Shown here: positions 30,215-38,398 of the stretch, piece by piece
Layout: every line of letters begins with the position of its first letter
Position numbering within the stretch: position 1 is the stretch's first letter
The notes under the pieces: generated by a model
Databases searched by the model: none
The model's input: the letters and a program-made list of their open reading frames with translations, nothing else
Told to the model about the DNA's origin: nothing
Made by a program: the position numbers and the translations under genes
From: Candidatus Rifleibacteriota bacterium
GTDB lineage: Bacteria; Muiribacteriota; Ozemobacteria; Ozemobacterales; Ozemobacteraceae
Direction of reading: 5' to 3'
Length of the DNA: 64,000 nt
NCBI GenBank assembly: GCA_012517355.1
Contig: JAAYVD010000086.1
Span: forward strand, 62,001-126,000

Positions 30215-33063
30215 TGGCCAAACCGGAGAAGAGCAGGACGAAGCCCACGGCCCGGCCGGCCAGGACCTCCGCCCTCGCCAAGGGAAAGAAGCCCGCCCCC
30301 GCCGCCTCCAGGAAACCGGCGCCCGCCAAGGCGCCGGCGAAAAAAGCCGCCCCCCGCCCCGTTGCCGCGAAACCCGCGGCCGCGAAACGGCCGGTGGCGA
30401 AGAACCTGGCGGCGACGAAGGCCCCGGCCACGAAGCCCCTGGCGAAGAAGAGCGTCGCCCGGCCGGCGGTCCCCGCCAGGCCGGCGCCCGCCCCCAAGCC
30501 GGCCACCCCGACGGCCCGGCCCGCCTCTCCGGTGAAGAAGGTCGCGCCGAAAGCGGCCCCCAAGGTGGCCCCCAAAGCCGCCCCCAAGGCCGCTCCGGCC
30601 GCCAAGGCCCCCGCCCTCAAGGTGGTGGAGAAGGTCGTCGAGAAGGTCGTCGAACGCGTCGTCGAAAAGGTCGTCGAGAGGGTGCGGGAACCCAGTCCGA
30701 TCCCGCAGCATCCCCTGACCTACGAACGCCCCGCGAAATTCGAGGTCGTCAACCACAGCCGGCACAAGCTGGACGGTCTGGCCCTCGTCACCGGGGCCCC
30801 CAAGTTCACCGCCGACGTCGACCTTCCCGGCCTCCTGCACATCAAGGTCCTGGGCAGCCCCCACGCCCACGCCAAAATCCTCGACATCGACCCCTCCGAG
30901 GCGATCAAGATCCCCGGAGTGGTCGCGGTCTACACCTGGAAGGACGTGCCGCGCATCGCGCGCACCACGGCCGGCCAGGGGTATCCCGAACCGTCGCCCT
31001 ACGACACCTTCCTGCTCGACTCCAAGGTCCGTTTCGTCGGGGACCGCGTGGCCATCGTGGCCGCCGAAACCCCCGAAGCCGCTGCCGAAGCCTGTCGCCG
31101 GATCCGGGTCAACTACCACGTCCTCGAACCTGTCCTCGATCCCGCCCAGGCCAGGCGCCCCGGCGCCCCCATCATCCACGACGAACCCGACTGCCGCGCG
31201 CCCCTTCCCATCTTCTTCGATCCCAAGCACAACCACTGCGCGCACGTCGACACCAAGGTCGGCGACGTCGAGAAAGGCTTCCGGGAGGCCGACGTCGTGC
31301 GGGAGCGCACCTACTACCCGCACTATGCCCAGCACTGCCCGATCGAGCCCCACGTCTGCGTCAGCTACCTCGACGAGAACGACCGCCTGGTGCTGCGCAC
31401 CAGCACCCAGGTGCCGTTCCACGCCCGCCGCATCACCGCCCAGACCCTGGGCATCCCGCTGCGGAAGATCCGCGTCATCAAGCCCCGCATCGGGGGCGGC
31501 TTCGGCACCAAGCAGGAGGTCCTGCTCGAGGACGTCTGCGCCCTGGTGACCCTGCGCACCCGCCGGCCCGCCAAGTGGGAACTCACCCGCGCCGAGGAGT
31601 TCATCTCGGCCCGCACCCGGCACCCGATGATCGTCACCATCAAGGCCGGCGTGAAAAAAGACGGCACCATGACCGCCCTGTCGATGAAGATCACCAGCAA
31701 CACCGGCGCCTACGGCAGCCACGCGTTGACGGTGGTCAGCAACTGCGGCTCGAAGGTGCTTCCCCTCTACAAGATCGGCCACATCGAGTTCGTCGGCGAC
31801 ACCGTCTACACCAACCTCCCCGTCGCCGGCGCCTACCGCGGTTACGGCGCCACCCAGGCCGCCTACGCCGTGGAATGCATGGTCGACGAACTGGCCGAGG
31901 CCATCGGCATGGACCCGATCACATTCCGCCAGAAGAACCACATCCGCGAGGGCGAGACCTCCCCGATCTTCAAGGCCCTCGGCGAGGGCCGCGAGGGCGT
32001 CTCGATGGTCATCAAGTCCTGCGGCCTGGCCCAATGCATCGAAAAGGGCATGCAGGAGATCGGCTGGGCCGCCAAGCGCGGCCGCGGCCGCCTCGCCGCC
32101 GGGCCGGTCAAGCGTGGCGTCGGCATGTGCTGCCTGATGCAGGGCTCTTCGATCCCCGAGATCGACATGGGCTCGGTGTTCATCAAGATGAACGAGGACG
32201 GCTCGTTCAACATGCTGCTCGGCGCCACCGACCTCGGCACCGGCTCCGACACCATCCTCGCCCAGATCGCCGCCGAGACCCTCGGCTGCCAGCACGACGA
32301 CATGCTGGTCTACAGCTCCGACACCGACTTCACGCCCTTCGACGTCGGCGCCTACGCCAGCTCTACCACCTACCTGTCGGGCGGCGCGGTCATCAACGCG
32401 GCGAAGCAGGTGCGCGCCCAGATCCTCGCCGTGGCCGCCAGCATGATGAACGAACCGGTCGAGAACCTCGTCATCGAGAACCGCATCGTCTACGGCAAGG
32501 GCCGCAAGAACAAGCTGACCTTCTCGCAGATCTGCAACTTCGCCCTCTACGAGTTCCACCAGTTCCAGATCGGCGCCATCGGCAGCCATGTCACCCATGC
32601 CTCGCCGCCCCCGTTCTCGGCCCACTTCGCCGAGGTCGAGGTCGACACCGAGACCGGCCAGGTCAAGGTGCTCAAGTACGTGGCCGGGGTCGACTGCGGC
32701 ACCGCGATCAACCCCCAGCTGGCCGACGGCCAGACCCAGGGCGGCCTGCTGAACGGCATCAGCTTCGCCCTCACCGAGGAATACCACTTCGATGACAAGG
32801 GCCGCATGCTGAACCCGAACTTCAAGCACTACAAGATCTTCGGCACCGCCGACCTGCCCGAGATCAAGACCTTCCTGGTGCCGACCTACGAGCCCACCGG
32901 GCCCTACGGTGCCAAGAGCGTCAGCGAGATCTGCATCAACGGCCCCATGCCGGCGATCGCCAACGCCATCTACGATGCCGTGGGCGTGCGGCTGACGAAG
33001 CCTCCGTTCACCGCCGAGAAGGTGCTGGCGGCCCTCAAGGAGGCCGGCAAACGCGGCCGATGA
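30214..33063 (+). CDS. Molybdenum hydroxylase catalytic subunit with histone-like N-terminal extension
   Basis: A 949-residue molybdopterin enzyme of the xanthine dehydrogenase/aldehyde oxidase type. The family core starts near residue 183 (HKLDGLALVTG). Cofactor motifs include GGGFGTKQ (about 428) and AYRGYGATQ (about 540), and the catalytic Glu is E905 in GAKSVSEICING. The site is AYRGYG, not the AYRCSFR of CO dehydrogenase, so CO oxidation is unlikely; the substrate is unknown. Residues 1-135 are Lys/Ala/Pro-rich and H1-like; 136-159 are six (K/R)VVE-type tetrads. Such a tail is not normal for the family. The ATG at 30214 overlaps the stop of the histone-like gene. A GTG three bases earlier is possible. 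Confidence 0.92.
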   Translation: MAKPEKSRTKPTARPARTSALAKGKKPAPAASRKPAPAKAPAKKAAPRPVAAKPAAAKRPVAKNLAATKAPATKPLAKKSVARPAVPARPAPAPKPATPTARPASPVKKVAPKAAPKVAPKAAPKAAPAAKAPALKVVEKVVEKVVERVVEKVVERVREPSPIPQHPLTYERPAKFEVVNHSRHKLDGLALVTGAPKFTADVDLPGLLHIKVLGSPHAHAKILDIDPSEAIKIPGVVAVYTWKDVPRIARTTAGQGYPEPSPYDTFLLDSKVRFVGDRVAIVAAETPEAAAEACRRIRVNYHVLEPVLDPAQARRPGAPIIHDEPDCRAPLPIFFDPKHNHCAHVDTKVGDVEKGFREADVVRERTYYPHYAQHCPIEPHVCVSYLDENDRLVLRTSTQVPFHARRITAQTLGIPLRKIRVIKPRIGGGFGTKQEVLLEDVCALVTLRTRRPAKWELTRAEEFISARTRHPMIVTIKAGVKKDGTMTALSMKITSNTGAYGSHALTVVSNCGSKVLPLYKIGHIEFVGDTVYTNLPVAGAYRGYGATQAAYAVECMVDELAEAIGMDPITFRQKNHIREGETSPIFKALGEGREGVSMVIKSCGLAQCIEKGMQEIGWAAKRGRGRLAAGPVKRGVGMCCLMQGSSIPEIDMGSVFIKMNEDGSFNMLLGATDLGTGSDTILAQIAAETLGCQHDDMLVYSSDTDFTPFDVGAYASSTTYLSGGAVINAAKQVRAQILAVAASMMNEPVENLVIENRIVYGKGRKNKLTFSQICNFALYEFHQFQIGAIGSHVTHASPPPFSAHFAEVEVDTETGQVKVLKYVAGVDCGTAINPQLADGQTQGGLLNGISFALTEEYHFDDKGRMLNPNFKHYKIFGTADLPEIKTFLVPTYEPTGPYGAKSVSEICINGPMPAIANAIYDAVGVRLTKPPFTAEKVLAALKEAGKRGR
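30619..30690 (+). repeat. 12-bp tandem repeat encoding (K/R)VVE tetrads
   Basis: Six 12-base units, such as AAGGTCGTCGAG, vary mostly at third positions. They encode KVVE/RVVE/RVRE between the H1-like tail and the enzyme core, a likely rigid amphipathic helix. Confidence 0.9.
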
Positions 33064-33089
33064 CGAAGGCCGGAAACCCCTGACCCGTG

Positions 33090-33115
33090 CCGGGGCCGCT
33101 CCTCAGCGGCCCCGG
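33090..33115 (+). terminator. Terminator of the molybdenum hydroxylase operon
   Basis: CCGGGGCCGCT, loop CCTC and AGCGGCCCCGG form a perfect 11-bp stem 26 bases after the operon's last stop; only a weak T-rich tail follows. Confidence 0.7.
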
Positions 33116-33212
33116 TCCTGCGTTTCCCCGCGCCCGACCCCGGACGCCTTCCCCCGGTTGACCACCCGGGTGCCGCCGCCCCGACTCCGGCCCGGCCCCC
33201 AAAGGAGGATCG

Positions 33213-35078
33213 ATGAACCGCCACCCCTCCCCCCGGATTCTCTCGCCCCTGCGCACGCCCGGCCTCCTGCTCACGGTGCCGCTCCTCGCCGCCGCCCTCC
33301 TCCTGCCCGCGGCCGGGGCCTCCCGCAAGCCCAAGGCGGCCGGCCCCGTCATCGGTATCCAGGAACAGAAGATCAACCGGGTGTCGGGGAAGCACCTGAC
33401 GAAAGCCCGCTCTCTTCGCGAAAAGGGAAAGAACGACCTGGCCATCGCCGAATACCGCCAGGCCCTCACCATCGACCCCTCCTCGGCGGAAGCCGCCCTC
33501 GAACTGGGCGACCTCTACTTCCAGCTCGAAATCTTCCCGCAATGCGCCGAGATCCTCGAAGCCGGCCTGCCCCTCGCCGAACAACAGGGCTACGACGCCC
33601 GCGTCCTGGGCCAGGCCTGGTGCCGGCTGGCCCGCTGCCACCTGGCCAACGGCGCCCCAGAACCCGCCGCCACCGCCCTCCTCAAGGCCGCCGCCCTGAT
33701 CCCCGACGACCCCGAACCCCACGCCGTCCTCGGCGACCTGCAGGGCGCCCGCGACCGATTCGACGAGGCCTTCAACGCCTACCGCCGCGCCGTCCGCGCC
33801 GACCCCCAGTACACCGCCGCCTGGACGGCCATGGGCGACCTCGCCGTCCGCGCCGGTCGCGCCCGGGAAGCCTCGGAAGCCCTCGCCGGCCTCGCCCAGG
33901 CCGACTCCCAGGCCGCCGCCCGCCTGCGCCAGGCCATGGCCAAGGCGAAGATCGACCCCGTGCCGGTGCCGCCACCCGCTCCACCGGCCGCCACCCCCGA
34001 CCCCTACGCCGACCAGCCCGCTCCGGCGGCGGCGGCCACCCCCGCCAACGCCGGGACGACCGGCAAAGAGGCTCCGACGGCGGACAATCCTGCCGGCGAA
34101 GGCGATGACGACGAGGCCTCTTCCGACCCCAACGAGGAGGAGGAGGCACCCCCCGCCGGCCCCGCCACCCCGACCACGGCGAAGACGACACCCCACGCCA
34201 CCACGCCCACCCCTGAGGAGGACGACCCCTACGGGGAGGTTTCTCCCCGCGCGACCGCCGCTCCCGGAAATCAGACCGGCCCCACCGGAACGGCCAGAAC
34301 GACCGGGCAGAACGCCCAGGCCGGAGCCCCACCCGCGAGTCCCAACAAGGTCCTCCCCCCGGTCTACAAGAATCCTCCCCCCCCACGACCCACCGCAGCG
34401 GGAAGCGCGGCTCCGACCACTGCCGCCAGCCTGACCCCTGCAGGCAACCCGACCGCCGGTCCCGCCTCCGGCGCGGCCGGCTCCGAACCCGGCAACCGCC
34501 GGCTCCCCCGGCCGGTCACCCCCTCCGAGCCCGTCCCGCTGCCACCCGACCCCACCAAGGCCAACGCTTCACAGGGGTCGCCCATCCCGCCCTCGCCCAC
34601 CCCCAAGACCGCCCAGACCACCGCCTCTCTGGCCTCGACACCAACCCCAGCGCCCACGCCCAAAGCCACTCAGGTCACCGGCGCCGGCAGCCCTCCCGCC
34701 AAGGGCCACGATCGTCTTCCGGCGGCAGGCGGACCAGCGGCCGGCGTGCCGGCGGCTGACCCGACGGCCCCGACGGCCCCGACGGTCTCTCCCGCCCAGG
34801 TGGCCGACGCCGTGGCCCGCTTCGCCAGCGACGACGAAGCCGTGGCCGAGCAGGGCCGCCAGGCCGTCCTGGCCCTCGGCGCCCCCGCCGTCCCCGCCCT
34901 CGCCGGCAAGCTGGCCGATCCCGACCCCAACCTCCGGCGCCGCACCCTGCGCGTGCTGGCCGAGTTCGGCGAAACGGCGAAACCGGCTTTCGACGCGGTC
35001 GAGGAAGCCCTCGCCGACCCCGACCCCGGCGTCGTCGAAGCCGCCCAGGAAGCCCTCGACAGGATCGGCGGCAACTGA
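33213..35078 (+). CDS. Exported TPR protein with long Pro/Ala/Thr linker and C-terminal HEAT repeats
   Basis: A 621-residue exported protein. A signal peptide-like segment (about 15-35) is followed by TPR units (about 55-240, e.g. AIAEYRQALTIDPSSAEA), then about 280 residues of Pro/Ala/Thr/Gly-rich, partly acidic linker, and finally HEAT-like repeats (about 530-621, e.g. VPALAGKLADPDPNLRRRTLRVLA, in part). AAAGGAGG precedes the ATG. The build suggests a periplasmic scaffold with two protein-binding ends. It has no obvious operon partner. Confidence 0.8.
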   Translation: MNRHPSPRILSPLRTPGLLLTVPLLAAALLLPAAGASRKPKAAGPVIGIQEQKINRVSGKHLTKARSLREKGKNDLAIAEYRQALTIDPSSAEAALELGDLYFQLEIFPQCAEILEAGLPLAEQQGYDARVLGQAWCRLARCHLANGAPEPAATALLKAAALIPDDPEPHAVLGDLQGARDRFDEAFNAYRRAVRADPQYTAAWTAMGDLAVRAGRAREASEALAGLAQADSQAAARLRQAMAKAKIDPVPVPPPAPPAATPDPYADQPAPAAAATPANAGTTGKEAPTADNPAGEGDDDEASSDPNEEEEAPPAGPATPTTAKTTPHATTPTPEEDDPYGEVSPRATAAPGNQTGPTGTARTTGQNAQAGAPPASPNKVLPPVYKNPPPPRPTAAGSAAPTTAASLTPAGNPTAGPASGAAGSEPGNRRLPRPVTPSEPVPLPPDPTKANASQGSPIPPSPTPKTAQTTASLASTPTPAPTPKATQVTGAGSPPAKGHDRLPAAGGPAAGVPAADPTAPTAPTVSPAQVADAVARFASDDEAVAEQGRQAVLALGAPAVPALAGKLADPDPNLRRRTLRVLAEFGETAKPAFDAVEEALADPDPGVVEAAQEALDRIGGN

Positions 35079-35390
35079 ACGCGGCATGTGGGCACTTTTC
35101 GCCCCCAAGCCTGGCGCACACATCGATAATTTCGGGACAAAATCGACCTCGCATGAAAGCGGTTTTCTAGTGGCTCGGTATATGAAACCCGTTGATTGAA
35201 GGTATTTAAGCAACAGGCTCCCCTGTTTCCGAAGCCGAAAACTGGGGAACGTCTCATGGCTACCGATGGCTCTGGTGAGGAAACTCCTCAACCCAAGGGA
35301 AAATTTCCCGGCTGAGCGCATTCTGACCCGCCTGCACCGAAACAGATGGTCGGGAATCCAATGGTCGAACATTCCGAGACTTCAGTATTT

Positions 35391-35529
35391 CCACAGCAAT
35401 CTCGAGGGTGGCAGGGGAAGGGGAGAAGGGGGGGAGATGGCGAAGGGAGTCGCCAGCACGATCTGCGCCATCAGCATCGATGGGTGGATGAAGAACGTGG
35501 ATTGATCGATCAGTCGAAATGCTGGAGTG
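35391..35529 (+). repeat. 138-bp dispersed repeat, copy B (plus orientation)
   Basis: Matches the reverse complement of 1153-1290: CTCGAGGG box, purine-rich G tract, 22-codon frame, GCTGGAGTG end. It lies in an AT-richer non-coding region downstream of two converging genes. Confidence 0.75.
35437..35505 (+). CDS. Candidate 22-residue micro-protein in repeat copy B
   Basis: Frame MAKGVAST...CAISIDGWMK...stop, with a GGGGGGGAG tract just before the ATG. Compared with copy A it has V to I, K to N and G to V changes and one synonymous change. Both copies end at the same TGA. Whether it is translated is unknown; the conserved strong ribosome-site-like tract is the main argument for it. Confidence 0.35.
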   Translation: MAKGVASTICAISIDGWMKNVD

Positions 35530-35961
35530 CCCATTTCGAAGTCTGCCGGGACATAACGCTCTCTTCCCGATGCAGACATGTACCTGTTACCACAGTTTGT
35601 CCCGGGGGTCTGCCTGGAAATTCCCGGTGGTGGGCCTGATTTCCTTTGTAACATCCCACAACAGTGGGTTGACAGGCATTGAGAGGGGGTGCGATTTTCG
35701 GCTCCGTGATGATGATACCAAGACGTTTTTCATCACGAGAAGAATGTCATTCCGGGAAAGGACCACAAACCCCCGGCCTATCTCTCCCTCGATCGACCGG
35801 GAGAGAAAGCCAGGCCAGCGTCACAGTCGGGTTTGGAGGTTCGCGATCCGACTCGCGATTCCACGGAGGGGAGGAGCCAGGCCATGGTGCCGTGGATCGA
35901 GCCTGCAAGGTCTCAATCGTGGCAGAGGACTAGGGGAACCGCCACAGAGGTATTGACGCTT

Positions 35962-37080
35962 TCAGGTAAGCGAACCGGCCACCTCGTCAGGGTGGACGAG
36001 ATAGTTGACGAAGATACCCCGAACCTGGTCGGAATCTTGATTGTCACCGTACACTCCGAGGCCGGTCGGAGGATCTTGTTTCGTGTAATCCTCCACGGGG
36101 ATCAAATCGAAGATGGCGAATCCGATCACCCGCACCTGGGGGGAGCCGTTGTTTTCCTGGGGAACCTTGGTGGGATCGGCCGGCCAGTCGATGATGGGCA
36201 CCACCACTCGCTTCAGTTCAGGGTGGAGAAGCGTCCGGAAATCGCGACCATCGTCGTTGGGCCCATGCATGGTGCCTGGCTTGAAGTAGATCCGATCGTT
36301 GATGTTGACGGGACCGGGATACCCGAATTTGAAGAATTCCTCGTAATCACGGGCACCGCCACCCTTGCTTCCCATGTCGAGAGATCCATGGTTGGCTGCA
36401 TTACGCAGACTCTGCAAGGCCGGGTCAGGGTTGGGAATCGTGCCAGTTCCCCCACAGTCTGGCGGCTGGGCGTTGGAGCCCTTCACGTTTCCAAGCCGGA
36501 GGATGTATTCATTTCCAGGGGTGAATCCCTGGCCTTGGCCGAACTTCTCGAACGTGAACTTGTGGGTTTCCCATTGCCTCAGGATACCGTGGGGCAGACC
36601 GATGGGAATGACCCCCTCGCCGCCGTCTTCGAAAGGAGCCCCCCGCCATCCGGCCACCGTCTTGTTGGTGATCCCAAGCACGTTGGCAAAAAACAACCGG
36701 GTGTCGTACCACGCCGTGACCCGAATGTAGTTGCGAGTCGGGATGGGGGTGTTGTAATCGACTTGCCAAGTGAGGGGCGCCACCGTCGTGGTCATTCCGT
36801 ATGTCTGGTTGATGACTTCACCGACCCGATTATAGATGGCCGTTCTGGCCTGGGAGGTGAGGCCCCCGTTTGCATCGACCGGGCTCACGGCCGCCAGGTC
36901 GAGAGCGGCTTTCCATCCGGCACTGACCGCAGTCTCGACTCTGGCTTTCTGGAAATACAAAAAGCCAATGTCGGTGACAAGAGCCACGAACGCCAGGAGG
37001 ACAGCCAAGCCGAGGGCGGTCATGATCATGATGCCGCCACGATTGGAGGGATGCACCCGAGCGAAACTCCAGTCAGTCAT
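35962..37080 (-). CDS. TadG-like membrane-anchored pilus-associated protein
   Basis: A 372-residue protein with an N-terminal NRGGIMIMTALGLAVLLAFVALVTDIG segment (in part), the charged-then-hydrophobic start typical of TadG/TadE-type proteins, followed by a large extracytoplasmic domain of unknown type. AAGGAG lies 8 bases before the ATG at 37080; a GTG three codons upstream is too close to that site. It is third in a minus operon after two TadE-like genes, starting 5 bases after the preceding stop. No vWA MIDAS motif was noticed. The Tad secretion ATPase and secretin are not in this window. Confidence 0.7.
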   Translation of the reverse strand: MTDWSFARVHPSNRGGIMIMTALGLAVLLAFVALVTDIGFLYFQKARVETAVSAGWKAALDLAAVSPVDANGGLTSQARTAIYNRVGEVINQTYGMTTTVAPLTWQVDYNTPIPTRNYIRVTAWYDTRLFFANVLGITNKTVAGWRGAPFEDGGEGVIPIGLPHGILRQWETHKFTFEKFGQGQGFTPGNEYILRLGNVKGSNAQPPDCGGTGTIPNPDPALQSLRNAANHGSLDMGSKGGGARDYEEFFKFGYPGPVNINDRIYFKPGTMHGPNDDGRDFRTLLHPELKRVVVPIIDWPADPTKVPQENNGSPQVRVIGFAIFDLIPVEDYTKQDPPTGLGVYGDNQDSDQVRGIFVNYLVHPDEVAGSLT

Positions 37081-37085
37081 AGGGT

Positions 37086-37577
37086 TCACTCCTTGTCCTG
37101 GAAGGCGGAGGCGGAAAGCCGGTAGGTGCCGGTCCAGGCCCCGGTCTGAACGAGCCGTGCGATCACGGGAGTATACAGCTCGATGTCACATTGGGCGTTT
37201 ACCCGAATGGTCTGGGAGGGCCCCCCCTGTCCCTCCACCGTGAAATACGTGACCGAGGGGGTGGGGTTGGCGGGAAACCCGTTTCCCGGTGGGACATAGG
37301 TACAAGTGGCCACGAGGGGCGATTTGAAACTGACGAACGCGTTGTGGATGTGTTCGAAGGCAATGTGGGTGTTGGCCCCGAACATGTTGGTGGCGACGAA
37401 GAAATTGAGCCGGCGGGAACCCATCCGAGCGGCTTCGAGGCACTGGTGGTTCATACTGGCGTAGACGTGGTAGGCCCTTCCCAGGTCGATGATCACCAGC
37501 ACGATCATGATGAAAACGGGAAGCATGAAGGCCATTTCCACCAGGGCCTGGCCCTTCCGGCGACGATTTCTTACCAT
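37086..37577 (-). CDS. TadE-like pseudopilin
   Basis: A 163-residue protein with the TadE signature: RRKGQALVEMAFMLPVFIMI, a basic stretch, G, and the conserved Glu at +5 of the hydrophobic helix, which suits TadV/prepilin-peptidase processing. The C-terminal domain is secreted and contains two cysteines. AGGAG lies 8 bases before the ATG at 37577. It is the middle gene of a three-gene pilin operon and paralogous to the next gene upstream. Confidence 0.85.
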   Translation of the reverse strand: MVRNRRRKGQALVEMAFMLPVFIMIVLVIIDLGRAYHVYASMNHQCLEAARMGSRRLNFFVATNMFGANTHIAFEHIHNAFVSFKSPLVATCTYVPPGNGFPANPTPSVTYFTVEGQGGPSQTIRVNAQCDIELYTPVIARLVQTGAWTGTYRLSASAFQDKE

Positions 37578-37638
37578 GTCATTTCTCCTCGGGGGCGCAC
37601 TCCGCCACCCTCAAAACCGTGATTTCCGATGGGGGTGT

Positions 37639-38130
37639 TCAATCCTCGTAGTAGGCGGCGCCAAGGGTATTCCGGGGAATCTGGAAGGCGGCCCGAACCA
37701 CCATGGGGATGGCTTTCTTCCCGTTGATCTTCTCGAACAGGACCTGGTAGAAGGGGGTGTACAGGGGAGAATCAAACGTGAAGGTCACCACCACGATCTT
37801 CGCGGAACGATCACTCGTTTCGGGCAGAGGGTTGGGGACCGACACCTGGATGGACTCTATCTCGGAACGGCTCCACCAGGGGGGAAGGGGGGGCCGCTCG
37901 GTGCTCCGAAGCCACCCCATGATGTCGTAGGAGGTGACCGTGCCAGTTACAGTGCCCTTCTTCTCGGCACCCCACATGGCGGCGCTGTTCACCGCCTGCT
38001 GAAGGGTGATGTAGCGATAAAAGGCGAACCCGAAATTGACCAGACCGCACATCACGAACAGGAACAGAAGGGGGGCCATGAGAGCCATCTCCACCAGGGC
38101 CTGGCCCTTCCGGCGACGAACCGTGAACAT
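37639..38130 (-). CDS. TadE-like pseudopilin (first gene of the operon)
   Basis: A 163-residue TadE-family protein with RRRKGQALVEMALMAPLLFLF at the N-terminus, the same processing signature as its downstream paralogue. The start at ATG 38130 is preferred because AGGAGG is 7 bases upstream; the ATG at 38136 would leave only 2 bases. A palindrome and a terminator of the next operon lie upstream. The mature protein may be a minor subunit of a Flp/Tad-type fibre. Confidence 0.85.
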   Translation of the reverse strand: MFTVRRRKGQALVEMALMAPLLFLFVMCGLVNFGFAFYRYITLQQAVNSAAMWGAEKKGTVTGTVTSYDIMGWLRSTERPPLPPWWSRSEIESIQVSVPNPLPETSDRSAKIVVVTFTFDSPLYTPFYQVLFEKINGKKAIPMVVRAAFQIPRNTLGAAYYED

Positions 38131-38222
38131 AGTCATTCCTCCTAAGGCAGGGGGATGCGAAGATACGCCCCCACTTTACCACGCAATTTCCATACTTGAG
38201 CGTGGGGTGGTCGTTCCTTTCT

Positions 38223-38236
38223 TCGAATATATTCGA
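38223..38236. promoter_or_regulatory. 14-bp palindrome upstream of the TadE operon
   Basis: TCGAATATATTCGA is a perfect palindrome 93 bases before the first TadE-like start, in an AT-rich patch. It could be an operator or contain a -10 box (TATATT on the minus strand). Confidence 0.35.
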
Positions 38237-38354
38237 TTCTCCGCCGGAAAGCCAGTCTCGCCTTCCGGGGTACCCCGGGGCCGCCCCGGGAACCGGGCAA
38301 AAACCGCCCATCGCCTTGGCGAGACCGCCCCAGGACGGGGCAAAATTACCACAA

Positions 38355-38382
38355 AAAAGCCCCGCCTTTCGGCGGGGCTTTT
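38355..38382. terminator. Bidirectional-type terminator
   Basis: AAAAGCCCCGCC, loop TTTC, GGCGGGGCTTTT. Read on the minus strand it follows the 848-residue protein gene by 16 bases and ends in a T run; the plus strand also has T residues. Confidence 0.9.
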
Positions 38383-38398
38383 CCTTCAGGTCGTCAGC

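Larger units (their letters stand above)
35079..35961. other. AT-richer non-coding region (883 bp) between convergent genes
   Basis: Base composition drops visibly relative to the surroundings (runs such as TCTAGTGGCTCGGTATATG, GTATTTAAGC, GATGATGATACC). It holds repeat copy B with its micro-frame and a segment near 35902-35935 shared with 26.44 kb. No long reading frame with initiation signals or known motif was found, so it looks like accumulated repeats or a decayed insertion. Confidence 0.55.
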
